Below are positions 6,517-14,799 of a stretch of DNA of 24,716 bases, piece by piece. The DNA comes from Flavobacterium sp. (GTDB lineage Bacteria > Bacteroidota > Bacteroidia > Flavobacteriales > Flavobacteriaceae). Where the stretch lies: assembly GCA_023253295.1 (NCBI GenBank), contig JALRGZ010000319.1, positions 1 through 24,716 of the forward strand, given 5' to 3'. The notes under the pieces were generated by a model. The model did not search any database, had not been told where the DNA came from, and saw only the letters and a program-made list of their open reading frames with translations. The translations under genes were made by a program, and so were the position numbers. Within the stretch, counting starts at the first letter, position 1. Every line of letters begins with the position of its first letter.

Positions 6517-8448
6517 CTACTTTACTTCAATCACTTTGCTTTTTTGTCCTATCCCGTTTTCGTTAAAAGCTTCTATTGCAAAATAATATTTAGTCCCTTT
6601 GTCCAAACCTCTAAAATCATAGAAATTATTATCATAAACCAGAATGCTATTGTACAATTTATCAGGAGCTATTCCATAATAAAAGTTATAACCAACAGCA
6701 TCATTTTGCTTTTTCCATGAAAGCATTGCATTCCTAGAATCTGATTTATTTCGGTCAACTTTAAACGAAGTAACAGCCTTAGGTTTTTCTAATAATCCAT
6801 TTCCAAAAACCCTGAAATCTGAAATGGCAAACAATCCTGAAGCATTATGAATATTGACCATTTTAATATAACGCGCTTTAAAGGCTTTTAAAAGCTCAAT
6901 ATAATCATGAGGTGCATCTTTATCGTTTTTAGATTTATCTACAACCAAAGTCCAATTTTGCGCGTCATTGGACATGAAAATCTTATATTGATAATAAATA
7001 TCCATTGCTTTATTATACTGAGTCGCTTTATGATCAGCAAAATTAATTTGTAAAGCACTTATTTCCATTGTTCTGCCTAAATCCATTTGAAGCCATTCAT
7101 TAGTATCAGCCGTTTTGGCTGACCAATAAGTCTGAATATTTTCATCCGTTAAATTTTCTGGTCCAAAACAGAATTTCTCATAAACTTTTTTGCTCCCATT
7201 ATCCATGCGGTGGGTTTCTACTTCGACACATTCTTCAAAAGAAGAAACACTTACCGGTTTTTTATACGATAATAACATCCAGCCTGAGGAAGCTCCATTA
7301 GTGTGATTACGCTGTTGAGTAGGAAGTACAATTGGAAAATCGCCATAAGAAGTAATGGAATACATGATATCATCTTTATCAAATCCGGCAGGAAACATAT
7401 CAATACGGCGTTCAAAACGATCTTTAATTGATATTTTACAAGTACCGGTATTCCAATAATTTCCGTAATTATCAGCAAAGGTATTGCCATGCCCTGCACC
7501 AATCACAAATCCACCAGGTTTATAGGACATCGGGTTGTGTTTTTGGTACACAAAAGGCCCTAATGGCGAATCACCAACATGAACCCCATTAGCATAACCT
7601 TTAAATTCAGTTGCAGGAGCACCATATTGCATGTAATACTTGCCATTATGTTTAGTCATCCATGCTCCCTCAATGAAATTGCCCCAAGGTGCAGGCTCCA
7701 TATCGTTATTAGGACCAAAACGTTCCCATCCATGCTGCGAAGGCTCTAAACCCACAACCGCTTTAGCCTGACCATAAGGATATTGAATATCCTCAACTTC
7801 TGTAGCTTCGTATAACTTTGCATAATCCGCTTGATTGCCTTTTGGAAGCCAAGTGGTATAATCTACTTCAACTCCTACCAAAGGTAATTTACCACTTGAA
7901 CCATAATACATATAGACTTTCTTATCATCATCTTGAAAGATGGCCGGATCCCAGGTGGGCAACATCGCTTTATCCACATGACGCGTCCATCTTCCTGATT
8001 TTGGGTCGGCAGTTTTCCATATAGGATGATCTTTTTTCCAAGTAGAACCAACATAAAACAAAGTATCGTTTACCACCCAGGCAGATGGCGCACATTGATC
8101 ATCATCTCCCGGTTGACGTTGAAAACTTCCGTAAACAAAATTCCAATCGGACATGTCTTTACTCCAAAAGAAACCTGCCTGATTAGTAGCAAACAAATAA
8201 TATTCGCCTTTATAAGTTATGATAACCGGATCAGCACTGGAACGTCTTGATTCCGGAATCCCATTATGATTAAATGTAGTATAATTGTACCCAATATTGA
8301 TTGGATTACAATAAGTGGTAGCTGGTTTTTGAGGATCAAACCAATTCGTTTTTCCTGGGTTCGCATTATTCTGTGCCATAACAGAAATGTTACCAATTAT
8401 CACAAAGAATAAAAGGAACAGCAAACAATATTGATAAATCTTTTTCAT
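6517..8448 (-). CDS. Secreted GH43-like glycoside hydrolase with discoidin (F5/8C) and Fn3 domains
   Basis: The protein has 643 residues. A signal peptide (MKKIYQYCLLFLLFFVIIGNISVMAQ) is followed by a five-bladed propeller of the GH43 type covering about residues 45-390. Candidate catalytic residues match the family's Asp-Asp-Glu set: Asp73 in SSADPVI, Asp167 in TWDPAIF and Glu260 in FIEGAW. Around residues 405-550 lies an F5/8 type C (discoidin) carbohydrate-binding fold (ENLTDENIQTYWSA, EWLQMDLGRTMEISALQI, ARYIKMVNIHNASGLFAISDFRVFG). A fibronectin type III domain (ATLSW-like AMLSWKKQNDAVGYNFYYG, KYYFAIEAFNENG) closes the protein. GH43 subfamilies act on arabinosides, xylosides or galactans, and I cannot assign one here. 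It sits between the phosphodiesterase and sulfatase genes, with 31 and 39 base gaps, and is presumably co-transcribed with them. Confidence 0.85.
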   Translation of the reverse strand: MKKIYQYCLLFLLFFVIIGNISVMAQNNANPGKTNWFDPQKPATTYCNPINIGYNYTTFNHNGIPESRRSSADPVIITYKGEYYLFATNQAGFFWSKDMSDWNFVYGSFQRQPGDDDQCAPSAWVVNDTLFYVGSTWKKDHPIWKTADPKSGRWTRHVDKAMLPTWDPAIFQDDDKKVYMYYGSSGKLPLVGVEVDYTTWLPKGNQADYAKLYEATEVEDIQYPYGQAKAVVGLEPSQHGWERFGPNNDMEPAPWGNFIEGAWMTKHNGKYYMQYGAPATEFKGYANGVHVGDSPLGPFVYQKHNPMSYKPGGFVIGAGHGNTFADNYGNYWNTGTCKISIKDRFERRIDMFPAGFDKDDIMYSITSYGDFPIVLPTQQRNHTNGASSGWMLLSYKKPVSVSSFEECVEVETHRMDNGSKKVYEKFCFGPENLTDENIQTYWSAKTADTNEWLQMDLGRTMEISALQINFADHKATQYNKAMDIYYQYKIFMSNDAQNWTLVVDKSKNDKDAPHDYIELLKAFKARYIKMVNIHNASGLFAISDFRVFGNGLLEKPKAVTSFKVDRNKSDSRNAMLSWKKQNDAVGYNFYYGIAPDKLYNSILVYDNNFYDFRGLDKGTKYYFAIEAFNENGIGQKSKVIEVK

Positions 8449-8479
8449 GATTGAAATAGCATTTTAAAAGCTTGAAAAC

Positions 8480-9262
8480 TTATTTCTTAGCCTTTATTCT
8501 TTCATTTAATAATTCAGGTTCGTTAGTGGTAATAAAATTGAATTTTTGTTCTATAATCCAATCCATATCAGCCGCTTCATTTACGGTCCAAGCATTAAGA
8601 ATAACATTGTTTTCTTTAGCTTCTTTTATCCATTCCGGATGTTTTTTAAAAACCGAATAATGATAATCAACACCGTTAATTTGATCGGCTTTGACTTCTT
8701 TTGGTGATTTATTCCCTTCTAAATATTGCAAAGAAGCTTTGGCATCTACACTCCTGATTTGTTTTAAAATATCATAATCAAAACTTATGTAGCAGCTCAA
8801 TTTGTCCGCTTTGAGTTTTTGGATTACTTCAACTGCTTTTACTGCGGTTTGTTTTCCTCTTTCTTTACTTATTTCTGAAGTCTTTATTTCACATACCAAA
8901 AGTGTATGTTTATTATTTCTTATTCCTTCTGATATGTATTCGTTCAAAGTGGGAAGCTTCTCACCATTGGAAAGCTGAAATTGTATCAAATCGACGTAAT
9001 TTGTTTTTTCAATCAATAACTTGTTATAATGCGCATCATGATTTATAACAAGCGAATCATCAGCAGTTCTCCAAACATCAAATTCTGAACCCTGAAGATT
9101 TAAATCGATAGCATGACGTAAAGCTGCAATGGAGTTTTCTGGTAAATTCATTTGTTTCCATGCACCGCGATGTGCTACAACTGCGTTCATTTTTACTCCA
9201 CAGGAAGTAATAAACAAAAACGATATCAAAGCAAAATGTGGCAATATTTTATTAATACGCAT
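8480..9262 (-). CDS. Glycerophosphodiester phosphodiesterase family lipoprotein
   Basis: This 260-residue protein is of the GDPD family, which cleaves glycerophosphodiesters to sn-glycerol 3-phosphate and an alcohol with a metal ion. The lipoprotein signal MRINKILPHFALISFLFITSC puts the lipidated cysteine at 21, so it is anchored in the envelope. Catalytic signature residues are in place: His31-Arg32-Gly33 (VVAHRGAW), PENS at 41-44, Glu60 and Asp62 in SEFDVW, and His75-Asp76 in VINHDAH. The C-terminus has the usual VNAWTV-like segment (ILNAWTVNEAADMDWIIE). It is the first gene of the GDPD-GH43-sulfatase block and lies 84 bases beyond GH3, across a terminator. Its presence in a PUL suggests that it removes phosphoglycerol substituents from a glycan; this is inference. 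Teichoic acid or lipid-derived glycerophosphodiesters are alternatives. Confidence 0.9.
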   Translation of the reverse strand: MRINKILPHFALISFLFITSCGVKMNAVVAHRGAWKQMNLPENSIAALRHAIDLNLQGSEFDVWRTADDSLVINHDAHYNKLLIEKTNYVDLIQFQLSNGEKLPTLNEYISEGIRNNKHTLLVCEIKTSEISKERGKQTAVKAVEVIQKLKADKLSCYISFDYDILKQIRSVDAKASLQYLEGNKSPKEVKADQINGVDYHYSVFKKHPEWIKEAKENNVILNAWTVNEAADMDWIIEQKFNFITTNEPELLNERIKAKK

Positions 9263-9298
9263 ATTATAATCTTATTAAATTAATAGCAAAATTGATGG

Positions 9299-9324
9299 AA
9301 AAAAAAGCCCTTCATACGAAGGGC
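9299..9324 (-). terminator. Rho-independent terminator after GH3
   Basis: On the minus strand a GC-rich 7-base-pair stem (GCCCTTC with GAAGGGC, 9318-9324 and 9307-9313) with the 4-base loop GTAT is followed directly by eight T residues (9306-9299). It lies 23 bases after the GH3 stop codon, so it ends the susC-to-GH3 transcript. No convincing promoter is seen between it and the GDPD start at 9262, so the next block may depend on partial readthrough. Confidence 0.85.
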
Positions 9325-9346
9325 ATCCAACCAATTAAAAACCAAA

Positions 9347-11647
9347 CTATTTAACCAATTCGAAACTAATTTTCTTTTCGGCAGCTGAATTTTCACCAAC
9401 AAAAACTTCAAACTGGCCAGGTTCTGCTACAAATTGTAAATCAGAATTATAAAATTTTAAGTCTTCAACAGTAATATCAAAACTTAGGGTTTGTTTTTCT
9501 CCTTTTTTAAGTGCTATTTTTTGGAAAGATTTCAATTCTTTCAAAGGTCTGGTTACTGAACCAACTAAATCTCTGATATACAACTGAACAATCTCTTTCC
9601 CGTCATAATTTCCGGTATTAGCCACATCAACCGTTACTTTTAATTTTCCATCAAAATTCATCATATCAGAAGAAATTTTCAAATTAGAATATTCAAAAGT
9701 GGTATAACTTAATCCGTAACCAAATGGATACAAAGGCTCATTTCTTTCATCAATATAATTAGATCTGAATTTTTCAAATTTACCCTCTTTGTTCATCAAA
9801 GGTCTACCCGTATTTTTTTGATTGTAATAAATTGGCACCTGACCTACGCTTCTCGGGAATGTTGTTGTTAATTTTCCAGATGGATTTTCATTTCCATATA
9901 AAACATCAGCAATAGCATAACCAGCCTCACTACCTGCAAACCAAGCATTTAAAATAGTCGGAACCGTTTCGTTCTCCTGAACTAATACCAATGGACGTCC
10001 GGTAAACAATACCAACACAACCGGTTTTCCTGTTTTAACTAATTCCTGTAATAAATCTTTTTGCGCTTGAGGGATTTCAAGATTAGTTCTACTGCTACTC
10101 TCTCCGCTCATTTCTGCAGATTCACCCAATGCAGCAATAATAACATCGGCCTGATTAGCTACTTTAATTGCCTCGGCAGTTAATTCTTCTTTAGTTCGGT
10201 TATCTCTATGAAGTGTTTTTCCAAACATTGTAGCTCTCTCTTCAAAAGCGGCATCGTAATCTAAATTACTTCCTTTAGCATAAAGCACTTTAGAATTATT
10301 CCCTACCACTTCTTTAATTCCGGCAATCAATGAAATCGATTTATCCATTTTAGTAGCCACACTCCAGGTTCCTGCCATGTTTTCTTTGGCATCCGCCAAA
10401 GGACCAATAACAGCCACTGTAGACGACTTTTTTAATGGTAATAATTGATTATTGTTTTTTAATAAAACTAAAGACTGTGCAGCAATTTTTCTGGCTTCAG
10501 CTCTATTACTTGCGGTATAAACCTCCGTTTTAGCTCTTTTTAAATCACAATATTTATATGGATCATGAAACAATCCTAAATCATATTTTGCTTCCAGAAT
10601 AAGACGGGTAGCATTGTCTATTTGTTCCAAAGTCACTTTATTCTCAGCCAATGATTTTTTTAAAGTAGTTAAGAAACCTTCTCCTACCATATCCATTTCA
10701 ATTCCGGCATTTAAGGCTAAAGCCGTAACCGTTTGTAAATCGCCCATTCCATGTGCCATCATTTCAGGAATACCTGTATAATCAGTTACAACAAATCCTT
10801 TAAAACCCCATTGTTTTCTTAAAACATCAGTCATTAACCATTTATTTCCTGTGGCCGGAATTCCATCAACTTCATTAAAAGAAGCCATAACCGAACCTAC
10901 ACCAGCATCCACTGCTGCTTTGTAAGGTGGAAAATAATCATTGTACATTTTGATTCTACTCATGTCAACGGTATTATAATCCCTTCCTCCATCCGGAGCT
11001 CCATATAAAGCAAAATGTTTTACACAAGCCATCAAAGTATTCTCCTTAGACAAATCATTTTGTTGGTATCCTTTCACCATTGCTTTGGCTATTTGGCTTC
11101 CTAAATAAGGGTCTTCTCCTCCACCTTCAGAAACTCTACCCCAACGTGGGTCACGGGAAATATCAACCATTGGTGAAAATGTCCAGTTGATCCCATCAGC
11201 AGTAGCCTCCTGAGCAGCAATTTGAGCACTTCTTTCAATTAATCCCATATCCCAAGTACAAGACAATCCTAGTGGAATAGGGAACGTAGTTTCGTAACCA
11301 TGGATCACATCCATTCCAAAAAGCAAAGGAATTTTCAAACGGCTTTTCTCTACAGCAATTTTCTGTACCTCTCTGATTTTATCAGCCGATTTAATATTGA
11401 ACAAACCACCTACTTTTCCTTCTTCTATATTTTTGGCCACGTTAGAACTATTAGCCTGTCCTGTAGTAATATCTCCCGAAGTTGGTAAATTCAGTTGACC
11501 AATTTTCTCTTCCAGTGTCATTTTGGACAATAAGTCATTAATGAACTCTGTTTTTGTTTTAATCTTTTGATTCTTTTTAACTTGTTTATTCTGTCCAAAG
11601 CTAAAAACCGAACAAGCTAAAAAGAGTACTACAATTTTGTTTTTCAT
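9347..11647 (-). CDS. bglX: GH3 beta-glucosidase (BglX type), periplasmic
   Basis: This 766-residue enzyme should release glucose from the non-reducing end of beta-glucooligosaccharides in the periplasm. A signal peptide (MKNKIVVLFLACSVFSFGQ) is followed by the GH3 barrel with IPLLFGMDVIHG, SPMVDISRDPRWGR, GEDPYLG and CVKHFALYG (Lys210-His211). The nucleophile motif FVVTDY has Asp289. The second domain contains the glutamate-bearing segment GESAEMSGESSSRTNL, where the acid/base glutamate is expected. A C-terminal fibronectin-like domain (about 660-766) with YPFGYGLSYTTFEYSNL is standard for this family. It starts one base after the esterase stop. With GH144 in the same operon its likely substrates are sophoro-oligosaccharides (beta-1,2-linked), as reported for a GH3 enzyme in the equivalent Bacteroides thetaiotaomicron cluster (recalled, not checked). 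The linkage preference cannot be read from sequence alone. Confidence 0.93.
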   Translation of the reverse strand: MKNKIVVLFLACSVFSFGQNKQVKKNQKIKTKTEFINDLLSKMTLEEKIGQLNLPTSGDITTGQANSSNVAKNIEEGKVGGLFNIKSADKIREVQKIAVEKSRLKIPLLFGMDVIHGYETTFPIPLGLSCTWDMGLIERSAQIAAQEATADGINWTFSPMVDISRDPRWGRVSEGGGEDPYLGSQIAKAMVKGYQQNDLSKENTLMACVKHFALYGAPDGGRDYNTVDMSRIKMYNDYFPPYKAAVDAGVGSVMASFNEVDGIPATGNKWLMTDVLRKQWGFKGFVVTDYTGIPEMMAHGMGDLQTVTALALNAGIEMDMVGEGFLTTLKKSLAENKVTLEQIDNATRLILEAKYDLGLFHDPYKYCDLKRAKTEVYTASNRAEARKIAAQSLVLLKNNNQLLPLKKSSTVAVIGPLADAKENMAGTWSVATKMDKSISLIAGIKEVVGNNSKVLYAKGSNLDYDAAFEERATMFGKTLHRDNRTKEELTAEAIKVANQADVIIAALGESAEMSGESSSRTNLEIPQAQKDLLQELVKTGKPVVLVLFTGRPLVLVQENETVPTILNAWFAGSEAGYAIADVLYGNENPSGKLTTTFPRSVGQVPIYYNQKNTGRPLMNKEGKFEKFRSNYIDERNEPLYPFGYGLSYTTFEYSNLKISSDMMNFDGKLKVTVDVANTGNYDGKEIVQLYIRDLVGSVTRPLKELKSFQKIALKKGEKQTLSFDITVEDLKFYNSDLQFVAEPGQFEVFVGENSAAEKKISFELVK

Positions 11648-11648
11648 T

Positions 11649-12344
11649 TTATTTCTTTTGTTTTAACATCCATTCATAAATTTTGGGGTCATCATAAACT
11701 CTGGTCCAGCTATCATGATTGGCATCATCAAAAATGGTTAATTCAATATTTGGATTACATTTTTGTAGCCTTTTGTAAATAGTAATTGAATAATTTACAT
11801 CAACCACATCGTCCAGTAAACCATGAAATATTCTGATTGGTACATCTTTCAGCTTACAATTTTCAATCATTGGAATTCTATCTACAAATCCTGCAATTGG
11901 TACCAGAGCAGCAAATGTTTCAGGATGAGCAAAAGCTAAATTCCAAGCTCCCCAGGCTCCCATACTTAAACCTGTTAAATAAACTCTATTAGGATCAATA
12001 TTATTTTCTTTTTTAATTTTTTCAATCAAATCAAACAAAACTTCCGAATTCCAATATTCATTTTCAGGGCACTGAGGTGCTACCACATAAGCATCAATTT
12101 CATTTGTTTTTAAATATTTGAAAGGCCCATGAACTTTTACTTTTTCAATATCATTACCCTTTTCACCTGAACCATGAAGAAAAACAATAAGAGGTTTCGT
12201 TTCTTTGATTTTTTTTGGAACATATAAAACATAATTCAATTCTTTTTTTTGAATGATTTTAGTTTTTAATATTCCGTTTTCTTGAGTTTGCGCTATTGCA
12301 AAATGGCAAAAAAGGATAAAAAGAAAATAGAATCTGTATTTCAT
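11649..12344 (-). CDS. Secreted alpha/beta-hydrolase (esterase, phospholipase/carboxylesterase type)
   Basis: This 231-residue protein has a short signal peptide (MKYRFYFLFILFCHFAIAQ) and a compact alpha/beta-hydrolase domain. The oxyanion region is IVFLHGSGEKGND. The nucleophile elbow GLSMGAWGAW has Ser127, the acid is probably Asp178 in HGLLDDVV, and the catalytic histidine is His210 in DANHDSW. These place it with prolyl-oligopeptidase-like or carboxylesterase enzymes often found in PULs, where they remove acyl groups from glycans. It lies two bases after GH144 and one base before GH3, so translation of the three is probably coupled. Removal of acetyl or succinyl groups from a beta-1,2-glucan would fit the neighbourhood but is inference; the acyl group cannot be told from sequence. 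Confidence 0.88.
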   Translation of the reverse strand: MKYRFYFLFILFCHFAIAQTQENGILKTKIIQKKELNYVLYVPKKIKETKPLIVFLHGSGEKGNDIEKVKVHGPFKYLKTNEIDAYVVAPQCPENEYWNSEVLFDLIEKIKKENNIDPNRVYLTGLSMGAWGAWNLAFAHPETFAALVPIAGFVDRIPMIENCKLKDVPIRIFHGLLDDVVDVNYSITIYKRLQKCNPNIELTIFDDANHDSWTRVYDDPKIYEWMLKQKK

Positions 12345-12346
12345 TT

Positions 12347-13741
12347 TTATTTATTTAAATCGTATTTACTTGATTGAAACCCTAACTTGATTAATCCCTG
12401 CTTCACATCTGAACCACTCATAAATAATTTCCACAGCAAGCCTGTTCTGTAATTCTCAATCATTGGTGCTATAGTTCCCTGATCAATAGCCAAATAACGT
12501 GGAGTTACCCAGTTATACTGAGGAGAAAAAGCATCATACGGTCCAGCGATACCCACATATTGCGTTTTATGTTCATCATACAAATAATGCAAAAACTTCA
12601 TTGCTTCAACTGGTGCAAAAGGGAAAGAAGACAAAGCTGCAGTTGGCGAAATCACCCCTGTGTCATTATTAGGCTGATGAGCCGTATAGCCGGTTGTTCC
12701 ATCTGCATTTCGGGTATAACTTGCTGTAAGCCCCCAGCATTTATCTGAATAATCTTTCCATTTTCCCGGATTTGCTACGCTATGTTGAACCATAATTTTC
12801 GCATGATTTTGAGTTAAAACTCCATAATCGGCATATTGGTCTTTTAGTCCATTAGGATCCAAACCTAAATACGAATAATGCGACCAGAACATTGGTCCTA
12901 CATTTCCTGTTGCTCCGTTGTAGTTAAAAACAACCGGGATTCCGTATTGAAAACCCGGATGCACTATAGCGCCACTTCTGGCCCAGGCTTTATGATAAGC
13001 TGCTGCCGAAATTGGATGTGTTGGCGATGAAGCCGCCATGATGTAAGTAATCAAACATTCATTGTAGCCTTCTAATTTAAAGTTCATTTCCCAACCATAA
13101 TTAGGAGACCAATGCCAATATAGAGCATCCTCCCCTTTAGTATACCAATCCCATTCTACTCCTCTCCAAAGTTCATCTGCTTTCGCAGCTAATTCTTTTT
13201 CGGCAGCATTACCGTTTTTAAAATATTCTCGAATTGTAATCAAAGCTTGACAAACAAAAGAAGTTTCTACTAAATCTCCTCCATTATCTTTGGTACCAAA
13301 AGGAATTACTTTGCCATCAGAATTACTCATCCAATGTGGCCATGCACCATGAAAACGATCGGCTTTTCCTAAAAAATTCAAAGCAGTTGTTAATCTGGAA
13401 ACCGCTTCTTCCCTTGGTAAAAATCCTCTGTCAACACCTGCAATTATACTCATTAATCCAAAACCAGAACCTCCAGTAGTAATAATATTAGCCTCAAAAC
13501 CCGGATCACCAACAATGTATCTTTCTCTGGCTAATTTGGAATTGGAATCAGCATAATCCCAAAAATATTTGATAGCATCTTTTTGAACTAAATCTAAAGC
13601 TTCGATATCTGTTAAAGGTATCATTGGAGTAACTGGTGTAACAGGTAAAGGAGTTCCTCCTAAACTTCCACCATCACTTGCCGAAGATGAACAAGAATTT
13701 AAAAAAGTAAAAAGTGATATTATAAATATTGAAATTTTCAT
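12347..13741 (-). CDS. GH144 endo-beta-1,2-glucanase, surface or periplasmic lipoprotein
   Basis: The protein has 464 residues, begins with a lipoprotein signal (FTFLNSC, lipidated Cys17) and a Ser/Gly/Pro-rich linker, and then carries one long alpha-helical barrel domain from about residue 45. The sequence is of the glycoamylase-like (PF10091) type, with LVQKDAIKYFWDYAD, RERYIVGDPG, ITTGGSGFGLMSII, HGAWPHWM and GGDLVETSF (154-162, with acidic Asp156 and Glu159). Further on are NFKLEGYNECLITYIMA, FWSHYSYLGLDP and SFPFAPVEAMKFL. From family knowledge, GH144 enzymes (founding member from Chitinophaga pinensis) cut beta-1,2-glucan to sophoro-oligosaccharides, which the adjacent GH3 could finish. 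The gene follows the LamG gene across a hairpin and precedes the esterase by two bases. The name glucoamylase sometimes given to this family is misleading. Confidence is high for the family and good for the activity. Confidence 0.88.
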   Translation of the reverse strand: MKISIFIISLFTFLNSCSSSASDGGSLGGTPLPVTPVTPMIPLTDIEALDLVQKDAIKYFWDYADSNSKLARERYIVGDPGFEANIITTGGSGFGLMSIIAGVDRGFLPREEAVSRLTTALNFLGKADRFHGAWPHWMSNSDGKVIPFGTKDNGGDLVETSFVCQALITIREYFKNGNAAEKELAAKADELWRGVEWDWYTKGEDALYWHWSPNYGWEMNFKLEGYNECLITYIMAASSPTHPISAAAYHKAWARSGAIVHPGFQYGIPVVFNYNGATGNVGPMFWSHYSYLGLDPNGLKDQYADYGVLTQNHAKIMVQHSVANPGKWKDYSDKCWGLTASYTRNADGTTGYTAHQPNNDTGVISPTAALSSFPFAPVEAMKFLHYLYDEHKTQYVGIAGPYDAFSPQYNWVTPRYLAIDQGTIAPMIENYRTGLLWKLFMSGSDVKQGLIKLGFQSSKYDLNK

Positions 13742-13772
13742 GTTTGGAAAATGTTTTATTTTTTTAAAACAA

Positions 13773-13798
13773 CACCCAGAAGATTTCTCCTCTAGGTG
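13773..13798 (-). terminator. Intra-operon hairpin with GAAA tetraloop between LamG and GH144
   Basis: On the minus strand an 11-base-pair stem (CACCTAGAGGA paired with TCTTCTGGGTG, including two G-T pairs) encloses the tetraloop GAAA. A U-rich stretch follows (TTGTTTTAAAAAAAT). It lies 11 bases after the LamG gene stop and 31 bases before the GH144 start. It could be a partial terminator, or a 3' stabiliser protecting the susC-susD-LamG message, giving more binding proteins than enzymes. The fold is read by eye; its strength in the cell is unknown. Confidence 0.6.
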
Positions 13799-13809
13799 CT
13801 AAAAGAGTA

Positions 13810-14781
13810 CTATCTATTGTCTTTTTCTAATTGATATAATGAACGTACATCATTCGAAGCTAAAGCAATATTATAAATTCTAAATTCATCTAAAAGACCA
13901 GCAAAACTTGTTGCCCAATCCTGCTGCCCTCCATTATTTTGAGATGGAGTTGTTTCAAATTGATGATTACCAAAAACAATCTTTCCATTTGTACCTACCA
14001 TTTGAAGATTACCGTATTTAGGTGCATTGTTTACATTATTAATATCCCCAGGGTTATCCGCGTATAAAGTTGTCCATCCCACAACACCAGTAGATGGAGC
14101 ATAAGGAAAGCCTCCTAAATTTCCCGCAAGTTCTCCATTTACAAAAGCAGAAATTATACTTTTAGTTGCATCGTAAGAAAACACTACATGAACCCATTTA
14201 TTAATATTACCATCAATATTTACCAGCGCTCCTTGTCCTCTCCACGCAACACCATCTCTGCCATTTTCCATACTAAATTTTAGTCTGATACGATTTGGAT
14301 TGGCACTATCAGGATTTTCTATAAAAATATTTAACCCACCCCAAAATTCTGTAGGGCGAACAACTGTAAAAATTCCCTGAGCACCTTTTCCTTGTCCTGG
14401 AGTTGATGGAGAAACCGTGTTAGCTGAATTCATCCAAAAAGAAATCGTGTAACTATTTAAAGCTGTAATTGCTGAACTTGCATTACCAACAAAATATCTT
14501 GCCTCAGAACTTGACCCATTATAAGCATTACCTTTTATACCGGTAGCATAACCTACATTTGTAGGAACTGCACCAGAAATAGCACCTTTAGAATCGGTTA
14601 TATTATTTTCAAAACTAAATTTTGCTACTAAATTATCTGCTGAAATGTCATCTGAATTTTCATAACCTCCAATTGGTTCATAAGGAATAGGCTTGTTTAC
14701 TTTATCAATACTTTCATCATTACAACTCACAAAAATCTGAGCAAACAAAGCAAGTACAGCTATATATTTATTATTTTTCAT
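13810..14781 (-). CDS. LamG (concanavalin-like) domain surface lipoprotein, putative glycan-binding protein
   Basis: The protein has 323 residues with a lipoprotein signal (LFAQIFVSC, Cys20) and an acidic, flexible stretch to about residue 50. One LamG/concanavalin A-like domain covers about 50-320 (LVAKFSFENNITDSKG, SYTISFWMNSA, WVHVVFSYDATKSIISAFVNGELAG, LLDEFRIYNIALASNDVRSLYQ). These beta-sandwich signatures are of the Laminin_G_3 kind. No catalytic residues are evident. It stands directly after SusD (18 bases) in the place where PULs usually encode the surface glycan-binding protein, so it probably binds the polysaccharide on the cell surface beside SusD. Which glycan it binds cannot be read from the sequence. 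It is followed by a hairpin that separates it from the enzyme genes. Confidence 0.85.
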   Translation of the reverse strand: MKNNKYIAVLALFAQIFVSCNDESIDKVNKPIPYEPIGGYENSDDISADNLVAKFSFENNITDSKGAISGAVPTNVGYATGIKGNAYNGSSSEARYFVGNASSAITALNSYTISFWMNSANTVSPSTPGQGKGAQGIFTVVRPTEFWGGLNIFIENPDSANPNRIRLKFSMENGRDGVAWRGQGALVNIDGNINKWVHVVFSYDATKSIISAFVNGELAGNLGGFPYAPSTGVVGWTTLYADNPGDINNVNNAPKYGNLQMVGTNGKIVFGNHQFETTPSQNNGGQQDWATSFAGLLDEFRIYNIALASNDVRSLYQLEKDNR

Positions 14782-14799
14782 TTTTTGGCGTTTTTAAAA

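Noticed and set aside
9263..9298. A promoter for the GDPD block (CAATTTTG on the minus strand)
   Set aside because: It lacks the leading TA of the TANNTTTG consensus and has no TTG at the right distance.
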